A stretch of DNA of 64,000 bases. Origin: Bacteroidales bacterium. GTDB taxonomy: Bacteria > Bacteroidota > Bacteroidia > Bacteroidales > UBA12077. The stretch covers positions 1 through 64,000 of the forward strand of contig JAEINU010000001.1 of the NCBI GenBank assembly GCA_016342685.1. The letters run 5' to 3'. The notes beneath the pieces are model-generated. The model made no database searches. It saw only the letters and a list, made by a program, of their open reading frames with translations, and had not been told where the DNA came from. Each line of letters begins with the position of its first letter. The stretch's first letter is position 1. A program made the translations under genes and the position numbers. Below are positions 1-11,226 of this stretch, one piece after another.

Positions 1-76
1 TAGTCATAAATATTTGTGTAATTATAACTACAAATATCTATTTTTTATTTCTCTCCACAACTTTATAAAGTGATCC
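1..76 (-). mobile_element. 5' end (start codon plus terminal inverted repeat) of a second, diverged copy of the same IS family, truncated by window edge
   Basis: 1-76 tagtcata...tccacaactttataaagtgatcc aligns with 1450-1518 tagtcata...tccaccaacttttcaaagtgatcc, including the putative ATG (cat at 5-7). Confidence 0.7.
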
Positions 77-111
77 AGGGATCACTTGACATTTCCGGTG
101 GATTAATTTTT

Positions 112-1095
112 TTAAGCATAAATTTTTGCTACTCTATAGAGAAAAAATCTAATATCCTTCACACCTCTTAGTGTTGCTCTGAAAGCTTTAAGCTTAGCAT
201 TGAATGATTCAGCTGAAGCATTGGTACTTCTATTGTCGAAATAGTTTAATATACCTCGGTAGTGATCATGTATTGTATTCATTATTGTACGAAAAGAAGC
301 AAACCCAGCATCTTCAACTTTATTATACCAATGAGCAAGTTTTGTAAGAGCAATATTTTTATCTGTGTTGTGAGTAAATATCATTCGCAAGGAATGAGTT
401 AATGAGTAAGCTTTTTCTATATCCGGATATTGAGCAAATAATATTTTAGCCCTTTCTTTTTGTTTTTCAGTCCACTTATTTGCAGATTTAAATAGCAGGT
501 ATCTACTTCGTGCTAGTAATTGCTTTACAGTGTCGCCATTTGCAAGAACTACAGGTTCATAAGTTTTTTGATTGTATCTAGCTGTTCTTATAGCTTCTGA
601 TTCTTGATCAATCGCCTCCCACCTGTGTTTTATTCTTATCTCTTGCAAGGCATCGTAAGCTAGTTTCTGTACGTGAAATCTATCAATTACTTGTGTAGCT
701 TTAGGAAAACTTATTCTCACAATTTTATTCATTGAATTAGCCATATCCAAGGTAACTTCTTTGACTCTTCTTCTTTTTGATATGGGAATCTTTTTTAAAA
801 CTTCTATCACTTTGTCCGAACAGGTTCCATTTATCATGGCCACTAAAGACCCTTTTTTACCTTTACCCTTCTTATTAGTTATTATAGTATAAAGCTCTCC
901 ATTAGATAAGGCTGTTTCATCAATACTCAAGTATTCTCCAAGATTATGAGAAAATAAAATCCAATGCTCAGCATGTTCGAGTTGATGCCATGTGTAAAAA
1001 TCGCTGAGATATTCTTTGTATTGCTGACCTAATTGATCTCCATCAATATAATAATGCTTTTCAAGACTTCTACTGCTTATTGGGTAATTATCCAA
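112..1095 (-). CDS. ISL3/ISAon1-family transposase, catalytic part
   Basis: DDE-type ISL3-like sequence (YLSIDETALSNGELYTIITNKK..., VTLDMANSMNKIVRISFPKATQVIDRFHVQKLA, NRSTNASAESFNAKLKAFRATLRGV); TTG start. Confidence 0.9.
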   Translation of the reverse strand: MDNYPISSRSLEKHYYIDGDQLGQQYKEYLSDFYTWHQLEHAEHWILFSHNLGEYLSIDETALSNGELYTIITNKKGKGKKGSLVAMINGTCSDKVIEVLKKIPISKRRRVKEVTLDMANSMNKIVRISFPKATQVIDRFHVQKLAYDALQEIRIKHRWEAIDQESEAIRTARYNQKTYEPVVLANGDTVKQLLARSRYLLFKSANKWTEKQKERAKILFAQYPDIEKAYSLTHSLRMIFTHNTDKNIALTKLAHWYNKVEDAGFASFRTIMNTIHDHYRGILNYFDNRSTNASAESFNAKLKAFRATLRGVKDIRFFLYRVAKIYA

Positions 1096-1456
1096 ATAAT
1101 CCTTTTAAAAAAGTCGCGAAATCCTTTGTATAACGCGATCCTTTAGCTGATAAATCCCATTGCTTACTAACAACCTTACCAGTACTGTTTACTAGCCATT
1201 TTCGACGCCTTACATGTAAGTAAACAGCTTTATCTCGAATAGGGAAGTCTTGAAAAACAGATGGTTCGTGAAATCCTTTTGAAATAAGTTTTTCATCAGA
1301 ATATTCTTCCGGTGTGATATTTAGTTCATCTAAATGAACATTAATAACTTTAGTCTCGACTTCAACTTTTGTAATTCCAAAGTAATCAAAGACTTCTTCA
1401 GGCAATAAGGCTTGTATAAGAATACTATATTGTGGTTCTTGTGAATTCATAGTCAT
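1088..1456 (-). CDS. ISAon1-like transposase N-terminal region protein
   Basis: 122-aa ORF immediately upstream of and overlapping the transposase ORF by 8 bp. Confidence 0.8.
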   Translation of the reverse strand: MTMNSQEPQYSILIQALLPEEVFDYFGITKVEVETKVINVHLDELNITPEEYSDEKLISKGFHEPSVFQDFPIRDKAVYLHVRRRKWLVNSTGKVVSKQWDLSAKGSRYTKDFATFLKGLFG

Positions 1457-1938
1457 ATTGGTTTAATGACTACAAAGATTATATTTTTATTTAATCCACC
1501 AACTTTTCAAAGTGATCCATATCTTTCCATAAAAGTTAAGTACCTAACTTCATTGAAAACGATTTTACGTTTCATAATGATTATTTAAATCTCAGACTAA
1601 ATTAATGTTTGATAGCCATTGTAGTGCTAAAATTGTAAACAAAATCATTAAATGTTTGTATATAAAATGTTTTCTTAACAATATGATACTTTTTAAAATA
1701 AGTTAATTAGGGATTATTAATTGAATATTTTATATATTTAATGTTTAAAAGGCATTATGTATCAGCTTATTTCTGAAATTTATATATTATTAATCAATAG
1801 AAATAATGCATTTGTCAAAAAAAGGCTCTGATTTACAATGTTTTGAAACTTTTTGGCATTTTACACTGTACATATTATTTAGTATAAGCTATTGTAAATG
1901 TGATTAGTATAGATTAATAATTAATGGTCATGATTATT

Positions 1939-4900
1939 ATGAAAAAAAATAGATTGATTATTAGAATACTTATTTTTATAAGTATAATAGGAAATGCAAA
2001 TATTTCTTTGCTAAATGCTCAAACTGGTCCAGGAGGTGTTGGTAATTCAGATGGATCGAATGGACAGCCATTAAATATACTATGGTTTGATGCAAATTCA
2101 TTATTATTAAATAATAATGATCCAGTTTCAGAATGGACAGATCGATCAGGTAATAATAATCATGGGACTCAGGTTGATGCTCTAAGACAACCCAGTTTTT
2201 TAACAAATACCTTAAATGGTTATCCAGTAATTTCATTCGAAGACAATGCAGGGGGTGGAGGTGAAGAAGACTTTATGAACTTCGATGGTACTACACTTCT
2301 TAATACGGACTTAACCGTTATATATGTGGCTGCACGAAGAGATAATGGTGAAAATTTCGTGTTAGGCGGTACCACTGAATCATCGAATCAGAATTTACAC
2401 TTCGGATGGAGAAATGGGACCCAAAATACATGTAATCATTGGGGGAATGATATATATTCGAATTTAATCGGGGATGGTAGTACGTATGTTGGCGATGGAG
2501 ATCCTAGCGATGACTATGGAATATTTATAAATAGATTGGCCTCAGGAGAAACAGCACCGCAGCGAAGAGCTTTCCAAAATGGGACTCAAATTGGAATTGT
2601 CAATAATCCAAATCAACTTTCTGCATATGGTGGTTCAGCAATTGCACGATGGAGAGCAACTCCAAGATATTACGACGTTAATGTGGCTGAAGTTATATTT
2701 TTCACAAAAGCACTGAACGCTGCTCAAATGCAGATTATCAATCAATATTTAAATGTAAAATATGATATTAGTATAACGAATGATTTATTTGATCCTGTAT
2801 CAACATATATAACAGATGCCACTGGTATTGGAGAAACTAATAGTGAAGAGCATTCAAGTGCTTCCAGTGGAGGATTATATTTAACAGCATTAGGAGGCTT
2901 AAATAATGACGATTATATTTTTGTATCTCATAACGATTCATCAAACAATAGTACTAATTTTAGAATAGACTCAGAAGTTATAGCTGCAGGATCTATAGAA
3001 GCATATAACAGAATATGGTTTATTGATACAGTAGGAACTCCTGCTGCAGAAATAGCTTTTGATTTTAGTGAGTCTCTTTCTGATGGATTAAATCCAACCA
3101 ATATTTCTAATTACACTTTGCTATATCGAAGTAATACTACTGGAAATTTTACGAAAGTTAAAAATGCCGATGGCTTAAAAAATGGAGATCAGGTCTATTT
3201 TAACTTAACAGATCTTGATTTAAATACAGGTTATTATACATTGGGCACGGAAGATAATGTGAATAGCCCATTAGAAGGAGTTGCTGGAAGAACATGGTAC
3301 ACCTTGATTTCAGGGGATTGGGACGATTGGGAAGTATGGACATTGGACCCATCTGGAGCTTTACCAAATAATCCAGATCAATTAACACCATCAACATCAT
3401 CAACAAATACAGCCGATAATGTAGTTATTAAAACAGGAAGAACTGTAACTGTTGCAAGTGATAGTTTAAATCACACAAGCATTACAATCGAAGGTCGTTT
3501 AGATTTAACTACTACAACAGGTCATAGTTTTGGTGAAATACTGGGTAACGGTCGTATTCTGCTAGCAACAGATAATTTTCCTTTGGGTGATGCAAGTCAT
3601 TTCTATACAAAAGGACAAGGAGAGGGAACTGTTGAGTATTATGGAGGATCTTACAAGCTTAATACAGCAAGAGAATATTTTGATGTTGAAATAATACTAG
3701 ATAATGCCACAGATACAATTACTTTACTTAACGATTATGACATTAATGGAAATTTAACAATCTCCACAGGTATTTTAAAAATTAATGATGCTACCGATAA
3801 TCAAATAATAAACATTACTGTTGATGGTGATGTTCTGGTTGAAGCAAATGCAAAAATATTTGTTGGTACTGGTAATTCTTTTGCAACTGGAAATTATCAA
3901 ATTGGTACAGCTGTTATGCCTGAAGATGATGGGTTAAGTTATCATGATGTATTTCATCAATTTACAATTAATGGAAATTTTACGAATAGAGGTGTTGTTA
4001 GATTTACCAATTTAAATGCTCCAGATTATAATACTATGGCTACAAATGGAGCAGTTACAGTTCGTTTAACGGGAGCTTCTAATTCAGAAATTAATTTATA
4101 CAACACAACCGATTTTTATAATTTGATTATTGATAAAGGAACCGATAAAACATATAAAGCCAATTTGTATTCAGATAATGTAAATTATTTTAGAATATTT
4201 GGTGCAAATAGCGTTGGTAGAAGAACTGCAGCGCCATATTCTGCAGAAGATCCTCAAATAAGAAAAGCTTTGTTTATTTATCATGGTACTCTTCAATTAA
4301 GAGGAAATGTATATATACCTTCGTTGAGTGAGGGTAGTCAAGAGGGTGGAAATGGTGATTATGCGATAGGGAAAAATGCGCGATTCTGGATGGATGGATC
4401 AAATGTTACAGTTTATTCAACTGCAAGTGATGTGAGTCAGATAACTGGTTTTACAGCTGCAGATACATATACTGCAGATGGTGTTCAAATCAATAGTAGT
4501 AATCAGGCAATGTCGATATACGGAGAATATAGAATCACAAATGGTACTTTTGGAACACGAAATAGTGCAGGTTTTATATTTTGGGCAGCGGCGAACGCAC
4601 AAATAAAAATTGACGGAGGTACATGTAATGTTGCTCAAATGAGGAGTGCTGGTGGTACTGGTGGTATTGCATCTTATTCTCAAACATCGGGTCGAGTTGT
4701 TGTTCGCGGTAATAGAACTGAAGATGGAGAGGTGACAAGTACATATCCATTGTTTGGATTAGAAAGTACGGATGCTGTTTTTGCAATGTCGGGAGGTGAG
4801 ATCGTAGTTCGTGATATTTCAGGTGCTGCAATTGGAGATTTTTATATCCCTTCTTCTGATGGAAACTATAATGTGACTGGTGGTACAGTTACAATTGAAG

Positions 4901-7900
4901 TAAATGAAACCGATGAGTTTGATTTTTATTCAACAGCAAATATTTGGAACCTAACTGTTAAACGATATAATGATTTAATAACAAATACAGCTACATTTCA
5001 TCTATTGAATGATGTTGTAGTATCTAATGATTTAATAATAGAAACTCCTAATACAGTTACAAATACATCATTAGATGTTTTAGTGTTTATGCACGATAGC
5101 TCCGATGTGACCATTGGAAGAAATTTCACCATTGAAAGAGGAGCTCGTTATGAGTGGCCCGAAAGAGCAAATAATACTTGGGGAGCAGGTTGGTCAATTA
5201 ATACAACAACATTTAATGGATCTGAGAATGGAACATTGTATTTTACTTGGCACGATGATCCAACAGCAGGTGAGGAACAGAATTTTTGGAATTTTGTGGT
5301 TAATAAAACAAATGGTGCAAGTTTAACAATTGCCAGTGATGAAGTGAATAAAACCATGACTGGTATTAGCAATCGATTGATAAAACCCCATGGTGAACTT
5401 CGCGTAGAGAGTGGAACTCTTAATCAGGGAAACTTTTCTGTAAGAGCTTATGGTGATATAATAAATAAAGATGTGATGTTTGTTTATGATCATGGAGTAA
5501 CTCCCGATAATGCAAATTTACGTATAAGACCAGGTAATTATACCATCGAGTCAACAATAGATGCTGAATTTGGATTGGTAAAATTTAATCCTGGTGATGG
5601 TTCTGTTATTTCGTTAAGTAACGATACTTACATTAAAAGATTAAACTACCACAATGGTAGACTATACCTTGGTGCGTATAATTTAAAATTAGATCATCTT
5701 TATAACGGAAGAACAGATGCAACTTATAGGGCAAACAATGGGAGTGTTTCCAGAATGTTTATCACAGATGGAAATGCATCAGATGGAGGATTGTCTTTAT
5801 TAATTCATTCAAATAGAAGGTTTACTTTCCCATTAGGAGTTGGAACCGATGGAGTTGATGTAACAGTTGGTGGTGGTTCTAAATTTACGCCAGCGGAACT
5901 TAATATTACAAACTTCTCTGATACTGGTTATATTCAGGTTTCTGTTGCCGATAAAATATTAGCCACTACAGACCCAACAGGTGGAAATATCTTATCGTAT
6001 TATTGGAGAGTGCGTCATAATGGTTTTAACACAAGTGCTGAACCTACAGTAGTGTTGGATTTTTACTATAATGAAAGTGATGATGATGCATCAGATGAAA
6101 ATAGTTATCGTCCGGGATTTGTAACCGACGAATCTCCTTATACAAGAAATGTAGATGGTAATGCGTCAGGTGTTGATGATGCAAATAATATAATTAATTT
6201 TGATAATGGTGGCTCTGGATTTACATTGCAAAGAGCAAACTATACAGCTGGACGACAAGGTCGCTTTAATGGTCCTTTGCGCGTGTATTATTCTGTAACA
6301 GCCTCAGGGCAATATGATTGGAATGATGCTTCGCGTTGGTTTAGAGATACTCCTGACACAGGTCCAAATTTTGTTCCTACCGATGGAAGTATTGTAGTTA
6401 TTAGAGGTGGTGCAAGAATGAATATCTCTTCCGGTACAATTGCAGATCTTGCAGTTGTGGAATTTGATCATGATTATGTTACAAACCCAACACCTACACC
6501 AGAAAATGTTCCAAGAATGCAATTTCATGCAAATGGAACATATGATGTTGGAAACGTTAAAGGTACAGGTATGGTATCTTTTAATGCAACCAGAACAATA
6601 AATCTTACAGGTGATTTTGGTGATTTTGGTTCAAACTTAGAATCATATTACTTGTATTTTGGTGGCAATGCAACTTTAAATAGTATCCCTTTTCCTATAC
6701 CAAATTTAATGTTGGAAGGTGCAACATATGCTATTGATCAGAACATTACGATTAATGCTGATTTTATCATTCAGGGAAATTCTAATACAACTCCTATTCA
6801 AGATATATATGTTAAGCGGGATTTAGTATTAGGATATTGGCGAGGAGGTAGATTGCATTTTCCTCCTACAGGATCATCGCTTACTATGACAATCGATCGA
6901 AATATAGATTTTACACAATATTCTCCTCAGGGACAACAACGAGATATTATAATTGATAATCCGGGTGTTGTAAGTACTTTGGAACATAATCTTATTGTTA
7001 AGGGTGATATTATTCACGGGCCCGAAGATTATTATGATTTTGATTTATTTAATGCATCTGATAGACCAGCGGTTGTTTTAGAATTCCAAGGTGAGACTGC
7101 GCAAAGATATTATAGAACGTCTAATAGTATTCCTGATTTATATAGAGTTATAGTAAACAAAGGAACAAGTCAACTAAATACATTTACTTTCGAAGATGAT
7201 TTTAATTTATATGGACCCACAAATGGAACTACGAAAGCTCTTGAATTGCAAAATGGTATTTTAAAATTAGATGATATTGATATCGACATAGACCTTAGTT
7301 CAGGTGGAGTCGATTTTGAAATCCCTTCAACAGCACGATTGCAAGTAACTCAAGGAACTGTAAATGTTTATGGAGATAATACAGGTATTTGGCTCGATGG
7401 GAAATTATTAATTGATGGAGTCAATGGTATTGTTGATATGATAAATGGTGCAGGTAATGGGAATAATTATATTGAATATTCTTCATCTGGAAATGCAAAT
7501 ATAGAGATTACAGATGGGCAGCTTTTAATTGGTTCTCAAATAAGAAGAGGTTTAATAACCGAAGAAGGAGTCTTGTCTTTTGTACAATCTGGAGGTGAAG
7601 TTCAGTTGGGTGTTAGGCATGGGGGTGATAACGATAGAGCTATCTTTGAAATACTAAATGCAGGAAGTTCATTTGTTCATTCTAACGGAGATTTCATATT
7701 AGTTAATGATTATAGGGCTGGATCAAGTATCGCAACTACATATTTTAATCCAGAAACTGCAATTATATTATCGGGCGCAGAAATGCAGTTTGGTAATGCT
7801 TCCACACTAGCAGGAAGTGAAGATTTTACTTTGTTTGCTGGAAAGGAATTAATGAATGTAACCGTAAATACAAATGCATCTTCAACTTTAACATTAGATA

Positions 7901-10900
7901 TTGTGCCTTTAATTTTATCTGAGAATCTTACAATAAATACAAATTCAGAATTTGATGCAAATGGATTGGATTTAACAATAAAAGGTGATATGTTGGTTGA
8001 TGGAATTTTTACATCAAATCAAAATAGCACATATTTTACAGGAAGTGTTGCCCAACAAATTACAGGGAGTCCTGTTTTCTGGAATTTATATAAAACAAAT
8101 TCAAATTTATTAACATTAAATAATGATGTTGACGTAGATAATGAGCTCCATTTAGATGATGGTACTTTCAACGATGGAGATAATACCTTAAGCGTTCAGG
8201 GAAATACATGGATGGATATTACTCATACATGGGGAGGAACCAGTGATGGAATCTTATTGAATGGATCGAGTGAGCAGGTATTATTAGGTAATGGTATTTT
8301 TGGGAAACTATCGGTAAATAATAGTGCAGGAATATCTATCCCGCAAAACAATATATTTACAATTGATGGCGCCTTACAATTAGAAAATGGAGTTCTAGAT
8401 GTTGGGAAAAATCTTTTAATTATTGATGAGGATGCTATTGTAATTGAAAAAAATATTTTCTCTGAAAATAATATGATTCAGACAAACATTTCATTTACCG
8501 ATGCAGGTATTAAGAAATACTTCACGGCAATTATTCCTGCTGATAATTATAATTTTATATATCCACTTGGTTCAGAAGGAAAATACTCACCTATTGAATT
8601 GTCTATTGATAATGTGGATGCCGGAGGATCTATAAGAGTAAAAGCAGCAAACGAAATGCATCCTACTATTGTTAATGATGCAGAGCCCTGTAATGAAATT
8701 GTAGATACGCTAAATGTACTTAAATATCACTGGTTGATGGAAGCTGATAATATTAACGGTTTTACAGCCAACGCAAGTATGAAATATTACATTGAAGATT
8801 ATCAGGAGAATTCAGCATTATATGATGTGACAGATTATATTGCAGCCAGGTTGTTATGGGGGAGTACGCTCTGGAATAAATATGACCAGGCAAGTTTCGA
8901 TGAAGGAAACACCTTATTGAGATTTAGTTTTGCAGGTGATGATGATGATGGTATTAGCGGAGATTATACTGCAGGGGTAGAAGATCAAGGAGGTACTTGT
9001 GAAGGTGCTATTCCAGATGAGGTGCCTGCTTATATTAGTATTAGCGATGGAGATTGGACAGATGGTTCGATATGGGAAACATATCCTATTCCTGGTGGCT
9101 TTGTTCCATTAAACGGACCAAGAGGAGCTGTTGCAATTGTAGAGCACGAAGTTACCATTCCAAGTAATTATATTTTAAATTATAAAACAACTATAAATAG
9201 CACAGGTATAGTAAAAGTAGGCTCAACATTTGGACATCGTTTAGGAATTATAGAAGGAACAGGGACCTTACAATTAGAACGAGGAAATTTACCTGCTGGT
9301 ATTTATGATGACTTCTTTAGCAGAAGTGGTGGTACAATAGAGTTTACAGGAAATACAGATTATGATGTTCTTAGCGAAGTTGTTACTGTTCGTAATTTAA
9401 AGTTTACGGGAACTGGTGAACGTCGCTTACCAAATCTTGATTTTGAAGTGTTTGGTTTATTAACAATAGCTGGTGATGATGCTAATTTACATGTTATTAA
9501 TGAGCATGATAGAAACATGACTCTTGATAGTAATGTAGTGTTCACTCAAGGTAGTTTTGATGCAGGAATTGGCACATCAAAAGTAACAATGAATGGAACA
9601 TACAATCAGACTATAACAGGTAATTTTACAGATCCAAATGAGTTTTTAAATTTAGAAATAGACAATTCTGCAGGTGTTACCCTTGCTGGAAGTGTTGAAG
9701 TTGATGGAGTATTAGAATTTGTTGATGGTATAATCACAACAAGTGTAGCAAATATATTAATTGTTGATAACGCGGCAGAAACAACAGCTGTAGTTGGATA
9801 TAATTCATCGAATTATGTTGATGGACCAATGAGGAAGTTGATAAATAGTGGCGATGATTTTATTTTCCCTGTAGGAGATAATACCAGATATGGACAACTG
9901 GTTGTAACTAACGCAACAGCAAGTTCAGCTGGATATTGGGAATCTGAGTATTACAATGCAAATCCACACCCAACATATGATACTTCAAGTTATGCAGCTC
10001 CGTTAAATATGGTAAGTGGAAATGAATATTGGAGACTTAGTGGTCCTGAGTTAACAAGTAGCGCAGATGTTACTGTTCGATGGGATTCGCAAAGTGGATT
10101 GTCAGCAATGACAAGCGATAGGGTAAATAATTTACATATGGCTCAGTGGATAACAGGTACGCCAGATGAGTGGCAATCTGTTGGAACTGACGTTACTGAT
10201 GGAGGGGTTAATTCTGGAACTATAAAAAGTAATGCAGTAATTACATTAGAGAAGCATTATTTCACAATCGGCTCTAATGAATTAGCACCATTGCCAACCG
10301 CAACATTTATTAGCTCCGATATTTCTATTTGTGCAGGTCAGTCAACAAACTTGCAAATAGGATTAACAGGAGCCCCTAATTGGACAGTGACAATTGAAGA
10401 AGGTGGAGATAGTTATATTTTCCCTCCTCAGGCAACAAGTCCATTAACATTCTCAGTAGATAGTGCGGGTACATATACAATTACTGCCATTTCAGATATG
10501 AATGGTGCTGGAGTAGTATTTGGTAATGATGTTATTGTAACCGTAGCTCCTGTCCCAGCATTACAAGCAATAAATGGGGGAGGAACTTATTGTCAAGGTG
10601 CGAGCGGGCTTGCAATTGGATTGGATGGATCTGAGTTGGGTGTAAATTATCATCTTGTAGATCCACTAAGCGCAACTGTAAGTGTTGTTGCGGGAAGTGG
10701 AGGTGCAATAAGTTTTGGAACATACACCGATGCTGGCACATATACTATTGAAGCTTATAGCGCTATATATAGTGCATGTTCAACGCCATTAGGGACTGTT
10801 GATATAATAATGAATAATGCTCCAATTGTAAATATGTCTATCTTGAATGATACAATTTGTGATGGTGATGATCCTCAAATACAATTTGATTTTATTGCAG

Positions 10901-11172
10901 GGGCAGCTAATTTCAGTGTTACCATAACCGATGGAACAAATAGTGAAACAATAAATGGTATAGCTACAAACCCATATCAGTATTATTTACCAACGGTGAA
11001 ACCTCTGTGGAATGTAGCCGATGGGATTTCATCAACATATACATACACCATTACAAACATTACCGATTCCAATGGATGTTCAAATGTTGGTAGTAATACT
11101 GTCGATGTTGATGTATTTAAAGTGCCCTCTACTGGTCCAAATTACCATATTCCAAATGATTGGGGGAATTAA
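1939..11172 (+). CDS. Giant secreted/surface protein, ConA/LamG-like N-terminus, beta-helix-type repeats, Ig/PKD-like C-terminal region, ends TGPNYHIPNDWGN
   Basis: ~3077 aa; signal peptide MKKNRLIIRILIFISIIGNANISLLNAQ; LWFDANSL...DPVSEWTDRSGNNNHGTQ typical of Bacteroidota LamG-like domains. ORF track start 1924; internal ATG 1939 fits the signal peptide better. Confidence 0.9.
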   Translation: MKKNRLIIRILIFISIIGNANISLLNAQTGPGGVGNSDGSNGQPLNILWFDANSLLLNNNDPVSEWTDRSGNNNHGTQVDALRQPSFLTNTLNGYPVISFEDNAGGGGEEDFMNFDGTTLLNTDLTVIYVAARRDNGENFVLGGTTESSNQNLHFGWRNGTQNTCNHWGNDIYSNLIGDGSTYVGDGDPSDDYGIFINRLASGETAPQRRAFQNGTQIGIVNNPNQLSAYGGSAIARWRATPRYYDVNVAEVIFFTKALNAAQMQIINQYLNVKYDISITNDLFDPVSTYITDATGIGETNSEEHSSASSGGLYLTALGGLNNDDYIFVSHNDSSNNSTNFRIDSEVIAAGSIEAYNRIWFIDTVGTPAAEIAFDFSESLSDGLNPTNISNYTLLYRSNTTGNFTKVKNADGLKNGDQVYFNLTDLDLNTGYYTLGTEDNVNSPLEGVAGRTWYTLISGDWDDWEVWTLDPSGALPNNPDQLTPSTSSTNTADNVVIKTGRTVTVASDSLNHTSITIEGRLDLTTTTGHSFGEILGNGRILLATDNFPLGDASHFYTKGQGEGTVEYYGGSYKLNTAREYFDVEIILDNATDTITLLNDYDINGNLTISTGILKINDATDNQIINITVDGDVLVEANAKIFVGTGNSFATGNYQIGTAVMPEDDGLSYHDVFHQFTINGNFTNRGVVRFTNLNAPDYNTMATNGAVTVRLTGASNSEINLYNTTDFYNLIIDKGTDKTYKANLYSDNVNYFRIFGANSVGRRTAAPYSAEDPQIRKALFIYHGTLQLRGNVYIPSLSEGSQEGGNGDYAIGKNARFWMDGSNVTVYSTASDVSQITGFTAADTYTADGVQINSSNQAMSIYGEYRITNGTFGTRNSAGFIFWAAANAQIKIDGGTCNVAQMRSAGGTGGIASYSQTSGRVVVRGNRTEDGEVTSTYPLFGLESTDAVFAMSGGEIVVRDISGAAIGDFYIPSSDGNYNVTGGTVTIEVNETDEFDFYSTANIWNLTVKRYNDLITNTATFHLLNDVVVSNDLIIETPNTVTNTSLDVLVFMHDSSDVTIGRNFTIERGARYEWPERANNTWGAGWSINTTTFNGSENGTLYFTWHDDPTAGEEQNFWNFVVNKTNGASLTIASDEVNKTMTGISNRLIKPHGELRVESGTLNQGNFSVRAYGDIINKDVMFVYDHGVTPDNANLRIRPGNYTIESTIDAEFGLVKFNPGDGSVISLSNDTYIKRLNYHNGRLYLGAYNLKLDHLYNGRTDATYRANNGSVSRMFITDGNASDGGLSLLIHSNRRFTFPLGVGTDGVDVTVGGGSKFTPAELNITNFSDTGYIQVSVADKILATTDPTGGNILSYYWRVRHNGFNTSAEPTVVLDFYYNESDDDASDENSYRPGFVTDESPYTRNVDGNASGVDDANNIINFDNGGSGFTLQRANYTAGRQGRFNGPLRVYYSVTASGQYDWNDASRWFRDTPDTGPNFVPTDGSIVVIRGGARMNISSGTIADLAVVEFDHDYVTNPTPTPENVPRMQFHANGTYDVGNVKGTGMVSFNATRTINLTGDFGDFGSNLESYYLYFGGNATLNSIPFPIPNLMLEGATYAIDQNITINADFIIQGNSNTTPIQDIYVKRDLVLGYWRGGRLHFPPTGSSLTMTIDRNIDFTQYSPQGQQRDIIIDNPGVVSTLEHNLIVKGDIIHGPEDYYDFDLFNASDRPAVVLEFQGETAQRYYRTSNSIPDLYRVIVNKGTSQLNTFTFEDDFNLYGPTNGTTKALELQNGILKLDDIDIDIDLSSGGVDFEIPSTARLQVTQGTVNVYGDNTGIWLDGKLLIDGVNGIVDMINGAGNGNNYIEYSSSGNANIEITDGQLLIGSQIRRGLITEEGVLSFVQSGGEVQLGVRHGGDNDRAIFEILNAGSSFVHSNGDFILVNDYRAGSSIATTYFNPETAIILSGAEMQFGNASTLAGSEDFTLFAGKELMNVTVNTNASSTLTLDIVPLILSENLTINTNSEFDANGLDLTIKGDMLVDGIFTSNQNSTYFTGSVAQQITGSPVFWNLYKTNSNLLTLNNDVDVDNELHLDDGTFNDGDNTLSVQGNTWMDITHTWGGTSDGILLNGSSEQVLLGNGIFGKLSVNNSAGISIPQNNIFTIDGALQLENGVLDVGKNLLIIDEDAIVIEKNIFSENNMIQTNISFTDAGIKKYFTAIIPADNYNFIYPLGSEGKYSPIELSIDNVDAGGSIRVKAANEMHPTIVNDAEPCNEIVDTLNVLKYHWLMEADNINGFTANASMKYYIEDYQENSALYDVTDYIAARLLWGSTLWNKYDQASFDEGNTLLRFSFAGDDDDGISGDYTAGVEDQGGTCEGAIPDEVPAYISISDGDWTDGSIWETYPIPGGFVPLNGPRGAVAIVEHEVTIPSNYILNYKTTINSTGIVKVGSTFGHRLGIIEGTGTLQLERGNLPAGIYDDFFSRSGGTIEFTGNTDYDVLSEVVTVRNLKFTGTGERRLPNLDFEVFGLLTIAGDDANLHVINEHDRNMTLDSNVVFTQGSFDAGIGTSKVTMNGTYNQTITGNFTDPNEFLNLEIDNSAGVTLAGSVEVDGVLEFVDGIITTSVANILIVDNAAETTAVVGYNSSNYVDGPMRKLINSGDDFIFPVGDNTRYGQLVVTNATASSAGYWESEYYNANPHPTYDTSSYAAPLNMVSGNEYWRLSGPELTSSADVTVRWDSQSGLSAMTSDRVNNLHMAQWITGTPDEWQSVGTDVTDGGVNSGTIKSNAVITLEKHYFTIGSNELAPLPTATFISSDISICAGQSTNLQIGLTGAPNWTVTIEEGGDSYIFPPQATSPLTFSVDSAGTYTITAISDMNGAGVVFGNDVIVTVAPVPALQAINGGGTYCQGASGLAIGLDGSELGVNYHLVDPLSATVSVVAGSGGAISFGTYTDAGTYTIEAYSAIYSACSTPLGTVDIIMNNAPIVNMSILNDTICDGDDPQIQFDFIAGAANFSVTITDGTNSETINGIATNPYQYYLPTVKPLWNVADGISSTYTYTITNITDSNGCSNVGSNTVDVDVFKVPSTGPNYHIPNDWGN

Positions 11173-11193
11173 AAAGGATATATATTAGTTTTA

Positions 11194-11226
11194 AATAGGG
11201 TGGTAAACTGTTTTTATCACCCTATT
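11194..11226 (+). terminator. Hairpin terminator or attenuator after first giant gene
   Basis: aatagggtg...caccctatt perfect 9-bp stem; weak T-tract. Confidence 0.55.

Larger units (their letters stand above)
79..1518 (-). mobile_element. ISL3/ISAon1-like insertion sequence (two transposase ORFs, imperfect ~28-bp terminal inverted repeats)
   Basis: Left end 79-106 ggatcacttgacatttccggtggattaa is an imperfect inverted repeat of right end 1491-1518 (reverse complement ggatcactttgaaaagttggtggattaa); encloses two transposase ORFs. Confidence 0.85.

Noticed and set aside
1088-1110. T-TTT-TTA-AAA run as -1 programmed frameshift site joining the transposase ORFs
   Set aside because: Second ORF is in the +1 frame relative to the first, so -1 slippage would not produce a fusion.
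1519-1526. Target-site duplication flanking the IS
   Set aside because: The 8 bp outside the right end (atatcttt) do not match the left flank (tgatccag).
1850-1876. TGGCATTTTACACTGTA upstream of first giant gene as a sigma-54 promoter
   Set aside because: Spacing between -24 and -12 elements is off by one and there are no paired dyads nearby.
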